This document shows, piece by piece, positions 46,410 through 54,786 of a stretch of DNA of 64,000 nt. Source of the stretch: Candidatus Tisiphia endosymbiont of Nedyus quadrimaculatus (GTDB lineage Bacteria; Pseudomonadota; Alphaproteobacteria; Rickettsiales; Rickettsiaceae); assembly GCF_964059235.1 (NCBI RefSeq), contig NZ_OZ060452.1, positions 434,001 through 498,000 on the forward strand. Reading direction: 5' to 3'. The notes below the pieces were generated by a model that was given only the letters and a program-made list of their open reading frames with translations, was not told where the DNA came from and did no database searches. How positions within the stretch are numbered: the stretch's first letter is position 1; every line of letters begins with the position of its first letter. The translations under genes were made by a program, and so were the position numbers.

Positions 46410-46848
46410 CTACCATCTCTTCTTCTGCAAATTTCAGCATCACCAAATACATGTTCTCCAATTCAGGATAATAATCCTTTTCAATATTTATAATAATTTG
46501 TTCAAATTGTTTGAAATCGTAGGTATGTGACATCTTATTACGAGAATCTAAAGCATTCATCCATACTTCACCATTCTTAATCAAATTAGCGGCAATAGCT
46601 GCCTTAAGTACGGTAGCTGGGGTAATGGTTGATAGTATCACCCCCTTATATTCTAGATAGTCTTTAAGTACGTTCCATGTCAATTCCCACGTATATTCAA
46701 AACGCTGCACTACTCCTTCCATCTCTAACTGACTTATCTTGCGTTCTCGCATTATGTACATCGCCTCGCGTAGCAAAGCAAAAGCACGTTTAAAATTATC
46801 AAAACGATATAGCCAGCGAGGAGTCTTTATATTAGTAAATGTGGTCAT
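46390..46848 (-). CDS. HEPN-domain protein of the HI0074 family
   Basis: 152 residues, all helical, matching the HI0074 nucleotidyltransferase substrate-binding family: RWLYRFDNFKRAFALL, LEMEGVVQRFEYTWELTWNV, then the HEPN RNase motif R-x4-H in SRNKMSHTY (R103, H108). First gene of the two-gene module, followed by its MNT partner. Likely ribonuclease toxin, or a dormant accessory if the organism uses it otherwise. Confidence 0.88.
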   Translation of the reverse strand: MTTFTNIKTPRWLYRFDNFKRAFALLREAMYIMRERKISQLEMEGVVQRFEYTWELTWNVLKDYLEYKGVILSTITPATVLKAAIAANLIKNGEVWMNALDSRNKMSHTYDFKQFEQIIINIEKDYYPELENMYLVMLKFAEEEMVDESKHI

Positions 46849-46928
46849 GTTAGTTCATTTCTTAATAATTTTCATTATATATTATTTTCTTTAGAAATCG
46901 ATCGAAGAAAATGTATAAATATTAATTT

Positions 46929-46965
46929 AACAATCAGATGCAGGGTCGTCTCAAATCTGATTGTT
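46929..46965. repeat. AACAATCAGAT hairpin, copy 1
   Basis: Arms AACAATCAGAT / ATCTGATTGTT around a loop of about 15 bases. The inverse copy is at 54023-54059 with the neighbouring TATAATTTC also shared. Confidence 0.75.
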
Positions 46966-47007
46966 TCTATAATTTCGCGTAATTCACATCTAGCTGATTT
47001 TGGAGTA

Positions 47008-47218
47008 ATACCATTTCCCATTATTAACTACGCTATTTAGTGCTACAGTTGTAGTACTAATGTCAAAACGATGTCATCCCAGCGAAAGCTGGGATCTAAT
47101 AATGTTTAATAGTCTTTTAGGCTATTTTTTTAGATTCCCGCCTACGCGGGAATGACAGCTTTGGGTAGTAACTACAACTGTAGCACTAAATAGCGTAGTT
47201 AATAATGGGAAATGGTAT
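47008..47218. repeat. MITE-like element, copy 2 (211 bp)
   Basis: Same ends as 10743-10951 (ATACCATTTCCCATT / AATGGGAAATGGTAT) but interior in the opposite orientation. The shared interior includes CTACAACTGTAG and GTCATCCCAGCG segments. Confidence 0.85.
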
Positions 47219-47220
47219 AA

Positions 47221-47366
47221 TAGATCTCTTTCGAAACTCTACTTCTGCTGGTAATTTATTCGTCGCTCCGGTACTCGAATCCTCACGTACATTTAAGTAC
47301 GCTGCGGTTCTGCGTTCCGTGACTCCTTTAAATTCCTCAGCATAAGCGAATTTCGAAAGAGATCTA
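47221..47366. repeat. 146-bp element with perfect 16-bp inverted ends (intergenic copy)
   Basis: TAGATCTCTTTCGAAA at both ends in inverted orientation. The interior (ACTCTACTTCTGCTGGTAAT ... AAATTCCTCAGCA) matches the pieces inserted in frame in mutL (49255-49395) and the LplT-Aas gene (56512-56771). Confidence 0.85.
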
Positions 47367-47374
47367 ATATTATA

Positions 47375-48619
47375 CTACGCTGCAGGGTGTAAAGGTAATT
47401 TTATTATAGAGTAAGAATTGATTGATGGTGATATATCGAGCAGGCTAAAAATTTCAACAAGGGCTGTGGTAAGATCCTGAATCATTTGGTCGGTATGGTT
47501 AGGTGTTGGAATGATTCTTAAACGTTCTGTGCCACGTGGTACTGTTGGGAAGTTAATATGCTGAACATAAATATTATATTTGTCCAACAACATTTCAGAG
47601 GCTTGTTTGGCTTTAATTGGATCACCAATAATTATTGGTATAATATGACTATCATTTTTTAAATAATTTACTTTAGCTTTATCAAAAGATTCTTTTACCT
47701 TGGCTATTACCTTTTGGTAAGTTTCCCTCTCTATATTAGAATTTTTTAAATGACGAATACTGGCAGTTGCTGCTGAAGCAATAATTGGGGGTAGAGAGGT
47801 GGTGAATATAAAACCTGGTGCAGTAAGCCTTATAGAATCGATAATTTGACGATTGGCTGCAACATAACCACCAATAGTGCCGTAAGCCTTACCGAGTGTT
47901 CCTTGGATTATATCAATTTTATCAGCACAACCCTGAAGATCGGCAACGCCAGCACCATGCTTGCCGTACAGACCAACTGTATGTACTTCATCAATAAAGG
48001 TTAAAGCATTATATTTTTTAGCTAAATTCACTATTTTTTCTATTGGTGAAAATAATCCGTCCATAGAATAAGCTGATTCAAAAACAATAACCTTCGGTCT
48101 ATTAATATCTACCTTTTTGAGTAATTCTTCAAGATGGCAAGTATCAATGTGCCGATAAATATGTTTTTCAGCTTTTGAATTACAGATACCGGAAATAATA
48201 GAAGCGTGATTTAACTCATCTGAGAAAAAAACTATATTAGGCATTATTTTTGCCAGTGTTGCAAGGCTAGTATCATTGGCAACATAACCGGAAGTGAAAA
48301 CTAGAGCTAATTCTTTATTATGTAGGATTGCTAGTTCCTTCTCTAATTCTATTATGCTGCTATTATTGCCACCTATATTTCTTGTACCACCAGAACCAAT
48401 GCCATATTTGGATGTAGCATCTAACGCAGCTTTGGTAACATCTGGATGCTTACTCATACCAAGATAATCATTAATACACCACATTACAATATTTTTATCA
48501 TAATACCAAGCAGATGGAAAGTTATTTGCCTGTCTTTGAACAGGCACAAATTCACGATATCTTCCTTCTTGTTTAATTCTAGTTATATGGTGATCGAATA
48601 TATTATGATAGTTAGACAT
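47375..48619 (-). CDS. hemA: 5-aminolevulinate synthase
   Basis: First enzyme of the C4 heme pathway, condensing glycine and succinyl-CoA. PLP enzyme of 414 residues: [16 protein letters not shown], the histidine-containing [29 protein letters not shown] and the PLP-binding lysine in [14 protein letters not shown]-terminal [11 protein letters not shown] is typical. The pathway continues in this window with hemE, hemH and hemJ. Alphaproteobacterial type. Confidence 0.97.
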   Translation of the reverse strand: MSNYHNIFDHHITRIKQEGRYREFVPVQRQANNFPSAWYYDKNIVMWCINDYLGMSKHPDVTKAALDATSKYGIGSGGTRNIGGNNSSIIELEKELAILHNKELALVFTSGYVANDTSLATLAKIMPNIVFFSDELNHASIISGICNSKAEKHIYRHIDTCHLEELLKKVDINRPKVIVFESAYSMDGLFSPIEKIVNLAKKYNALTFIDEVHTVGLYGKHGAGVADLQGCADKIDIIQGTLGKAYGTIGGYVAANRQIIDSIRLTAPGFIFTTSLPPIIASAATASIRHLKNSNIERETYQKVIAKVKESFDKAKVNYLKNDSHIIPIIIGDPIKAKQASEMLLDKYNIYVQHINFPTVPRGTERLRIIPTPNHTDQMIQDLTTALVEIFSLLDISPSINSYSIIKLPLHPAA

Positions 48620-48662
48620 TACATTATTTTTTTATACAGTTTAAAACCTACCTAACCTCAGG

Positions 48663-50690
48663 TTACCTACGTCCAAATAATCGCTCAATATCTTTGAGTT
48701 TGAGTTCGATGTAAGTTGGTCTACCATGATTACACTGACCAGAAAATGGGGTTTTTTCCATTTGTCTTAATAATTCATTCATTTCTTCAGAAGATAATTT
48801 ACGACCTGCTCTGATAGCATAATGACATGCATAGGTTTCTGTAACATATTCAATCAATTGAATCAAGGAAATATTTTCACCAAGATCAGATAAATTATCT
48901 GCCAAGTCTTGGGTAAGTTGGTTTATATCGGTATTTCCAAGTAAGCTTGGAGTCTCTGATACAATGATGGATCGCTCGCCAAATTTCTCTAGGCTTAAAC
49001 CTAATTTAGAAAGATCCTCCTTTTTATTATACAATAAATCAGCTCTTTTGACATCCGGTAATTCTACTATCTCAGGCATGAGTAATCGTTGCTTAATTAA
49101 TCCATTGTTACTTATCATTTGCTTAATTTTCTCGTATCCCAAACGCTCATGTGCTGCATGTTGATCTACGATAATAATACTATCTGCTGTTTGTGATATT
49201 ATATAAGTGCCGTGCAGTTGGGCTCTCGCTGCTCCGAGTGCAACATTAGGCTTTTTGCATAACTCTACTTCTGCTGGTAATTTAGGCAATGGTGCTAGAC
49301 TTGAATCCGTAACGGAATTTGCCGTATTGTTTGAAGGGCGAGGTTTCAATCCTTCTACGAATTCCCTAGTAGAAGCGAATTCTGCAAGAGGTTTATTATT
49401 ACAATCTAGGTCTAGGATATCATCCTCTAGCACTTCTACTTTAGCATGTGGGTCTGTCTTTATTAATTGTTGCTGAACATTAGAACTATCATTGTGCCTA
49501 GGAATGGTTAAATTTTGAGCCTTATAAGTACTGATATTATCAGATATACTCAAACCATTTGGATATACTTTGTTGGAAGAAGAGGTAGGGTTCTTTTGGG
49601 ATGCCTTATTTGTTTTAACAAAGTTATTAGCAGTAGTAGTATTGCGAAAAAGACCTAAGGCAGTTGTGGCAATATTCGTTGACACCATATGACTTCTAAT
49701 GGCAAGGGCATCTTTGATAGAGCTTATCAGTAATCCCCGTATGGTACTAGGATCATGAAACCTTACTTCTGTTTTAGCAGGATGCACATTAACGTCAACC
49801 ATGTGGGGATCTATCTGTAGAAACAAAACTGAAACTGGATGTCTATCCCGAGCTAAATAATCCTGATAAGCTAGTCTTAGAGCGATTTGTAGTAATTTAT
49901 CCTTAACGGGTCTATTATTAACAAATAAAAACTGATCCTCAGCAGAAGCCCTATTAAAGGTAGGAAGGCTGGTAAAGCCATATACTGATATTTCCGGTCT
50001 TTGTAGATTAATATGGACAGAATTTTCAATAAAATCATAACCCAATATATCAATTATTCTTTGTTTTAAAAGATCATCAAAATTTCCATCTTGACCTTTT
50101 ACTTTTATGATGTTTTTGCCATCATGAGATAAATTAATGCTGATTTTAGGATGAGCTAATGCAATTTTCTTGATTACATCAACCGAAGCTGCCAATTCAG
50201 TTTTATCAGATCTTAAGAACTTTAGTCTTGCAGGGGTAGCAAAGAATAAATCACGTATTTCAATCTTAGTACCCTCGTTATGAATGGTAGGTTTAATCTC
50301 TTTATTATGTCCACCGCTAGATTGTATATGATAAGCCCTATCAGCCCCACGTGCCTTTGAAGTAATCAACATCTTACTTACAGAACTTATTGAAGGTAAT
50401 GCCTCTCCGCGAAAGCCAAAAGTGTGAATATTTTGTAAATCTGACTCATCAAGTTTAGAAGTAGTATGACGTTCTACGGCAATTTTTAGATCTTCCTCAG
50501 ACATGCCTATTCCGTCATCAGAAATAATAATAAGATTTTTCCCTGCCTGCTCAAGCATGATATCTATCTTAGTGCTAGCTGCATCAATAGCATTCTCAAC
50601 TAGTTCTTTTACCACCGAAGCTGGTCGTTCAATTACTTCCCCAGCAGCGATGCGGTTTATAGTACTATCTGATAGGAGTTTTATCTTCAT
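48663..50690 (-). CDS. mutL: DNA mismatch repair protein MutL, with in-frame repeat insertion
   Basis: 675 residues. The GHKL ATPase motifs NAIDAASTKI, DDGIGM and GFRGEALPSI are in the first 100 residues; the transducer domain ends near 335 (NVHPAKTEVRF). A long linker follows, then the C-terminal dimerisation domain from about 480 (LGAARAQLHGTYIISQT, QHAAHERLGYEK, ACHYAIRAGRKL). The linker holds about 47 residues encoded by a repeat (from NKPLAEFAS to PAEVELCKK), which leaves the frame open and both domains whole. It has no endonuclease DQHA-x2-E-x4-E motif. Confidence 0.96.
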   Translation of the reverse strand: MKIKLLSDSTINRIAAGEVIERPASVVKELVENAIDAASTKIDIMLEQAGKNLIIISDDGIGMSEEDLKIAVERHTTSKLDESDLQNIHTFGFRGEALPSISSVSKMLITSKARGADRAYHIQSSGGHNKEIKPTIHNEGTKIEIRDLFFATPARLKFLRSDKTELAASVDVIKKIALAHPKISINLSHDGKNIIKVKGQDGNFDDLLKQRIIDILGYDFIENSVHINLQRPEISVYGFTSLPTFNRASAEDQFLFVNNRPVKDKLLQIALRLAYQDYLARDRHPVSVLFLQIDPHMVDVNVHPAKTEVRFHDPSTIRGLLISSIKDALAIRSHMVSTNIATTALGLFRNTTTANNFVKTNKASQKNPTSSSNKVYPNGLSISDNISTYKAQNLTIPRHNDSSNVQQQLIKTDPHAKVEVLEDDILDLDCNNKPLAEFASTREFVEGLKPRPSNNTANSVTDSSLAPLPKLPAEVELCKKPNVALGAARAQLHGTYIISQTADSIIIVDQHAAHERLGYEKIKQMISNNGLIKQRLLMPEIVELPDVKRADLLYNKKEDLSKLGLSLEKFGERSIIVSETPSLLGNTDINQLTQDLADNLSDLGENISLIQLIEYVTETYACHYAIRAGRKLSSEEMNELLRQMEKTPFSGQCNHGRPTYIELKLKDIERLFGRR
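49255..49395. repeat. Repeat element inserted in frame in mutL
   Basis: Edges AACTCTACTTCTGCTGGTAA and AGAAGCGAATTCTGCAAGAG match the intergenic element 47221-47366 and the copy in the LplT-Aas gene. On the coding strand it gives PLAEFASTREFVEG ... LPAEVELC. Confidence 0.85.
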
Positions 50691-50838
50691 TACTTACTAA
50701 CACAAATGTTTTACTACAATAAGGACACACAATAGATCCTTTAGTTGAATCAATCTCCAAATAAACTCTTGGATGATCAAAAGGTGGTTCTTTGCCAAAA
50801 CATGATACGGATGTAGAGATAGTCTCAATAATTTCCAT
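50665..50838 (-). CDS. Small zinc-finger (zf-CHCC) protein
   Basis: 57 residues from MEIIETISTSV. The metal ligands are the cysteine in VSCFGKEPP, the histidine in FDHPRVYLEID and the pair in IVCPYCSKTFVL, the C-H-C-C pattern of the NDUFS6-like zinc-finger family, which is linked to complex I or Fe-S assembly in mitochondria. Upstream in-frame ATGs (50847, 50898) are possible. Its end overlaps the mutL start by 26 bases. Confidence 0.8.
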   Translation of the reverse strand: MEIIETISTSVSCFGKEPPFDHPRVYLEIDSTKGSIVCPYCSKTFVLVSNEDKTPIR

Positions 50839-50935
50839 ATTTTGCATAAATTTGAAGCTATATAAGAATTTTTTTAGTATCTTGCTACTATAAAACATAA
50901 GTGAAATTTATTCAAAATAAAAATTACTATTACTA

Positions 50936-51607
50936 TTAATGGTCTAGAAAATAATGATATAATAGAGAAAGAATCCTTTCACCAAACCATTTTATTAAAT
51001 TGTTGGTAAAAATTTTAAAAATCATTTTACTAACCACTATAATCATTATGGTGATAAGGAAACTATAAATAATATCAGCTGGGTAATGCATAGCAAGAGT
51101 AATACGTGAGACTGCCACTAATAAAATAATCAAAAAGGCTATAATTTTTTGCCCCATTGTTATATATGGCCAAATACAGTAAGACACCATTAATGCTAAT
51201 CCGGAGTGACTACTTGGAAAGCTAGATAAACATCTTTCAAGTTCAACATTAGCAATTGTTACAAAACTATTAAGAGGTAATGAGCAAAATGGTCTAGCTA
51301 TATTAACTGAAAACTTAAATAGAGCATAAGTACAACCGAATGTAGCATAAATTATACCAATCATTACCATTTTATTATATATAGACCAAAATTTGATCTG
51401 ACGCTGATTAAAATCTTGAATCTTTTTTAACTGGATATAGAAATATCCACAATATATAAAATAAACGATAGCAAAGTTGGTAATATTAAAACAATAAGAG
51501 ATAATTTGTAGAATATAAGCTATTATGCTAAAATGGTTAGTAATTCTATTGATCCACAAGAATATCTCTTGATTAAGGCCATGGAAATTATATAAAAGTT
51601 CAAACAT
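50936..51607 (-). CDS. PAP2-family membrane phosphatase
   Basis: 223 residues with about six helices. The three phosphatase motifs are seen: NIARPFCSLP (variant K-x6-RP), SSFPSSHSGLALM (PSxH) and SRITLAMHYPADI (SR-x5-H-x3-D). Family members remove phosphate from lipid phosphates, such as undecaprenyl pyrophosphate or lipid A. The start is taken as ATG 51607 (MFELLYNFHG); longer frames would overlap the divergent hydrolase gene at 51639, leaving 31 bases between. Confidence 0.88.
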   Translation of the reverse strand: MFELLYNFHGLNQEIFLWINRITNHFSIIAYILQIISYCFNITNFAIVYFIYCGYFYIQLKKIQDFNQRQIKFWSIYNKMVMIGIIYATFGCTYALFKFSVNIARPFCSLPLNSFVTIANVELERCLSSFPSSHSGLALMVSYCIWPYITMGQKIIAFLIILLVAVSRITLAMHYPADIIYSFLITIMIIVVSKMIFKIFTNNLIKWFGERILSLLYHYFLDH

Positions 51608-51638
51608 TTTCAATTTCAATTTTGTTTGGTTTAAGTAT

Positions 51639-52385
51639 ATGCTACAAATAACAGTGCTAGGATGTGGCTCATCACTTGGTATGCCGATAATTAATTGTGA
51701 TTGCAATATATGCACTTCTACTTCAAGTTACAATAAAAGAACTAGATCATCAATATACATCGATGATGGTAATAGTCAAATTCTTGTTGATTTTGGTTTT
51801 GATATCAAGAATCAATTAATGCGAGAAAAGATTAAAAAATTGGACGGTGCTATATTAACCCATTATCATGCAGATCATGTTAACGGTATTGATGATTTAC
51901 GTGTATTTCCATTTTTCCAAAAAACACCACTAGAAATTTTTTCTGACAGTAGCACAGCATTGAAAACTGAGAATCGTCACCAACATTTATTTGCTCCGGA
52001 TAAACTGATTGCAAGACCGGTAGATTTTTTTGCAAAATTTAAAATTAATACCATAGATGTACAATTCTTCAGACAACATCATGGTCCTATAGATAGTTTA
52101 GGTATTAGAATGGATGATTTTGTATATTCTAGTGATGTGCTAGCTTTTCCGGCAGAATCTAAACCATTCTTGAAAAATATCAATGTTTGGATATTAGACT
52201 GTATGGCGTATAAATCTAATGATTGCCATGCAGGATTAGATAAAATTTTACAGTGGAACGATGAATATAAGCCTCAACAAATATTATTAACGAATATGAA
52301 TCATTTTATTGATTACCATGAGATATCAAAAATATTGCCAAGTAATATAAAACCTCTATATGATGGTTACAAATTTATAGTTTAG
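51639..52385 (+). CDS. Metallo-beta-lactamase fold hydrolase (PhnP-like)
   Basis: 248 residues. The first block VLGCGSSLGMPIINCDC with following cysteine (CNIC) is the PhnP-type start that binds a structural zinc; the active site is HYHADHVNGID, with FRQHHGPIDSLGIRM, YSSDV and the C-terminal NMNHFIDY. PhnP-like enzymes are phosphodiesterases, though without phosphonate genes here the substrate is unknown. One base separates its stop from the start of the ABC ATPase gene. Confidence 0.88.
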   Translation: MLQITVLGCGSSLGMPIINCDCNICTSTSSYNKRTRSSIYIDDGNSQILVDFGFDIKNQLMREKIKKLDGAILTHYHADHVNGIDDLRVFPFFQKTPLEIFSDSSTALKTENRHQHLFAPDKLIARPVDFFAKFKINTIDVQFFRQHHGPIDSLGIRMDDFVYSSDVLAFPAESKPFLKNINVWILDCMAYKSNDCHAGLDKILQWNDEYKPQQILLTNMNHFIDYHEISKILPSNIKPLYDGYKFIV

Positions 52386-52386
52386 T

Positions 52387-53109
52387 ATGATAATACTCGA
52401 TAAGGTTTCAAGAAACTATGGCAAAACCTATGCTGTTAAAGATATTAGTCTTGAGTTCAAGAAAAAGGAAACTATAGCGATTATAGGATCTTCTGGTAGT
52501 GGTAAATCCACTTTATTGCGAATTATCAATGCTTTAGAAGTTCCTACTAGTGGGCATGTGTTAATTGATGACAAAAAATTGACGCAAAAAAATAAAAGGA
52601 AGCTTTGTCTTAAAATTGGCATGGTTTTTCAAGCTTTTAATCTTTTCCCGCACTTAAATGTCCAAGATAATTTAATATATGCTCCTGTTAATATTTTAGG
52701 AATGAAGCAAATGGCTGCCATTGCTAAGGCAGAGAAATTATTAGAACAATTTGGTTTAAAACAAAGAATTACCGCCTTTCCTGTCAATTTATCTGGGGGG
52801 CAAAAACAAAGAGTAGCGATTTGCCGAGCCTTGATGATGGATCCAGAAATAATGTTATTTGACGAGCCTACTTCAGCTTTAGATCCTGAAAATATTAAAG
52901 ATATTATTGAAATTATATCTTTATTTAAAAGTCAAATGACTATGATTGTAGTTACTCATCATATTAAATTTGCCAAAGCCATAGCCGATAGGATAATTTT
53001 TATGGATCACGGGCAAGTTTTAGCTGATCAGCCGGCAGTAGAATTTTTTGAAAAACCCAAATCTCATAGAGCAAGATTATTTTTAGAGAATATAGGTGAT
53101 TTAATGTGA
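52387..53109 (+). CDS. Amino-acid ABC transporter ATP-binding protein (GlnQ-like)
   Basis: 240 residues of the polar amino acid uptake class. Walker A IGSSGSGKSTLLR, Q-loop GMVFQAFNLFPHL, signature LSGGQKQRVAICRAL, Walker B IMLFDEPTSALDP and H-loop VVTHH. No permease or binding protein gene adjoins it; these are presumably elsewhere. Starts one base after the hydrolase stop and overlaps the next gene by four bases. Confidence 0.92.
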   Translation: MIILDKVSRNYGKTYAVKDISLEFKKKETIAIIGSSGSGKSTLLRIINALEVPTSGHVLIDDKKLTQKNKRKLCLKIGMVFQAFNLFPHLNVQDNLIYAPVNILGMKQMAAIAKAEKLLEQFGLKQRITAFPVNLSGGQKQRVAICRALMMDPEIMLFDEPTSALDPENIKDIIEIISLFKSQMTMIVVTHHIKFAKAIADRIIFMDHGQVLADQPAVEFFEKPKSHRARLFLENIGDLM

Positions 53110-53809
53110 GTAAAAAAAGTCTTGTAAAGTTAATTATTATTCTCTGTATTAGTACTATCATTACCTTCTTTGTACATAAACTGATAGAGGCACAACTTCT
53201 TGGTTTCTCTTGGGACAACCAGAAAAGTATAACTTGTTTTATAATGATTTTGGTGATTATTAGTATAGTTTATAATTCCTTTAGTCAACAAGGTATAAAG
53301 ATACTCTCTATTCAATTATTAACTTGGGGCGGAATCTTCTTAATTATAATTACTGGTTATGCTTTCAAGTTTGAATTAAATTACGTCGCTCAAAGAGTCA
53401 TATCCGTACTAATACCATCATATAATTGGGTCAATAAACAAGGGGAATTAGTAATTAGTCGTAGTAACGATGGGCATTTCTACATTAATGCCGTGGTAAA
53501 CGGAACAAGAATTAAATTTATGATTGATACCGGAGCAAGTGATGTTGCTCTTACTATTAGTGATGCTAAAATGCTAGGATTTGACTTATCAAAACTAAAT
53601 TACACTAGAACTTACTCTACAGCTAATGGTACGAGTAAGGCTGCTCCCGTGAGATTAAATAGTGTTGAGATTGGTAGAGGAGCTTTTTTAGAAATGTTGA
53701 AGCTCATATAGGTACTGGCGGTCTTGACGTATCGTTACTCGGCATGTCGTTATTAGAGCGTTTTAAAGGTTTCAGAATAGATCGAGATATGTTGATTTTG
53801 AGTTATTAG
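53106..53809 (+). pseudogene. Retropepsin-like aspartyl protease (TIGR02281 type), frameshifted
   Basis: Three membrane segments, then a protease domain with the active-site IDTGASDVALT and the flap region YSTANGTSKAAPVRL. The frame ends at 53711 (…LEMLKLI), but the expected rest continues in another frame as NVEAHIGTGGLDVSLLGMSL...FRIDRDMLILSY, with a stop at 53809. One more T in the six-T run (53683-53689) would restore GAFFRNVEAHIG. Rickettsiae normally have an intact single-copy retropepsin (APRc/SpoVG-unrelated); here it looks recently broken, or a slippage site. Confidence 0.85.
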
Positions 53810-54251
53810 GTGTATACTCTTCTAGGAAACAATTAGCTAACATATTGATTTTCAAGCATTTTTTACTTTTTTGTTTCTTCCATTATGAACTTGATCGCAT
53901 AGCATATCAAGTGTGGAGTTCCTAACAAACTGCTTCTAATAGTTTGTTTATGTTTTTACATAATACGCGAATTCGGGATAAGAATTTGTCAATTCTTATC
54001 CCAAATTCGGTGAAATTATAGAAACAATCAGATTTGAGACGGCTCTGCATCTGATTGTTAAATTAACCTCAGTTCGATGTAAGAATAATTATTATTCTCT
54101 GCACGCTCGATGTCATCCCTGCTTCGGTGTGGGATCTAAAAATGTTTAAGCACTTAATCCTTGCTACTTCTTTAGACCCCTGCCTACGCAGGGGTGACAT
54201 CACCCACAATAGAGATGATACTGGGTCTAGTATTAACTTGTTACATCGAAT
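53810..54251. repeat. Repeat-rich intergenic region between the protease and the antitoxin
   Basis: About 150 bases without recognisable content (53810-53960), then a degenerate 38-bp hairpin (53970-54007), the AACAATCAGAT hairpin copy 2 (54023-54059), and an AACCTCAGTTCGATGTAAGAA...TTACATCGAATTCAGGTT unit (54063-54259) enclosing GTCATCCCTGCTTCGG and CCCCTGCCTACGCAGGGG. The last arm cuts the toxin gene. Confidence 0.75.
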
Positions 54252-54308
54252 TCAGGTTAACTTAAATTCTTTGTCAAACTTATTGGTAGAAAGTATTCTA
54301 AAGGTCAC
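54252..54308 (-). pseudogene. First 18 codons of a RelE/YafQ-like toxin, cut by a repeat
   Basis: A GTG sharing its first base with the antitoxin stop (TAGTG) opens VTFRILSTNKFDKEFKLT, which resembles the start of RelE/YafQ-type toxins (…F-x-K-x-F-D-K-E-F-K-K-L). The frame ends in the AACCTGAATTCGATGTAAC repeat arm. No further toxin coding was found beyond the repeats. Confidence 0.6.
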
Positions 54309-54604
54309 TATTTGCCTTCTTTGGCTACTTCTTGTTCTACTTCCTCTTGTAATCTATCAAGATGCTTAAAAAATTCTTCCTTCGAATCATAAGAGTTTAA
54401 ATTAATACCTTGATGTGATTCTTCTATAGTTTTTATGGTTTCATCATTCAATACATTTTTGGATACATAAGGCTTATATTCTAATTCAATTTGTTTGTTT
54501 AATGTTTGTATTACAAAATCCTTTATACTAATGCCTTTCCAAGTGGTAAGCATCTTTAGCTTAAGGTGGAATTCATCCGAAACATCTAAGCTTAATCTAG
54601 ACAT
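54308..54604 (-). CDS. Ribbon-helix-helix antitoxin-like protein
   Basis: 98 residues. The start MSRLSLDVSDEFHLKLKMLT and following WKGISIKDFVIQTLNKQIE match a ribbon-helix-helix DNA-binding domain of antitoxins; the acidic C-terminal half (SKEEFFKHLDRLQEEVEQEV) would hold the toxin. Its partner survives only as 18 codons directly downstream. It may have kept autoregulatory or anti-addiction function, or be decaying. Confidence 0.75.
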   Translation of the reverse strand: MSRLSLDVSDEFHLKLKMLTTWKGISIKDFVIQTLNKQIELEYKPYVSKNVLNDETIKTIEESHQGINLNSYDSKEEFFKHLDRLQEEVEQEVAKEGK

Positions 54605-54721
54605 AAGTTTCTTTAATTTGTGTGAATGTTGTAATAAACATTATAACTTCATATTATGCGGTTATCAACCTAAATATGAACTGCCAAACGGTTTCTAAGA
54701 AATAACTACCTAACATAACCT

Positions 54722-54760
54722 CAGTTCGATATAAGAATTATTAATTCTTATATCGAACTG
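54722..54760. terminator. CAGTTCGATATAAG hairpin, copy 2
   Basis: CAGTTCGATATAAG and its complement around AATTATTAATT; the core of the 17209-17257 hairpin. It lies 26 bases after the dsbA-like gene's stop on the minus strand, so probably terminates it. Confidence 0.6.
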
Positions 54761-54786
54761 GCTTTGTTATTTGGATGACACCGAAA

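Larger units (their letters stand above)
46849..47374. repeat. Intergenic region made of three stacked repeats
   Basis: In order: a hairpin (46929-46965), the second copy of the MITE-like element (47008-47218) and a 146-bp element with TAGATCTCTTTCGAAA ends (47221-47366) that directly abuts the hemA stop. Only about 70 bases at the left, upstream of the HEPN gene, are free of repeats. Confidence 0.8.

Noticed and set aside
53810-53960. Possible remnant gene upstream of the repeats
   Set aside because: Short translations on both strands showed no convincing family match; left as unassigned DNA.
54127-54369. 80-residue plus-strand frame
   Set aside because: Made of palindromic repeat DNA and the antisense of the antitoxin gene.
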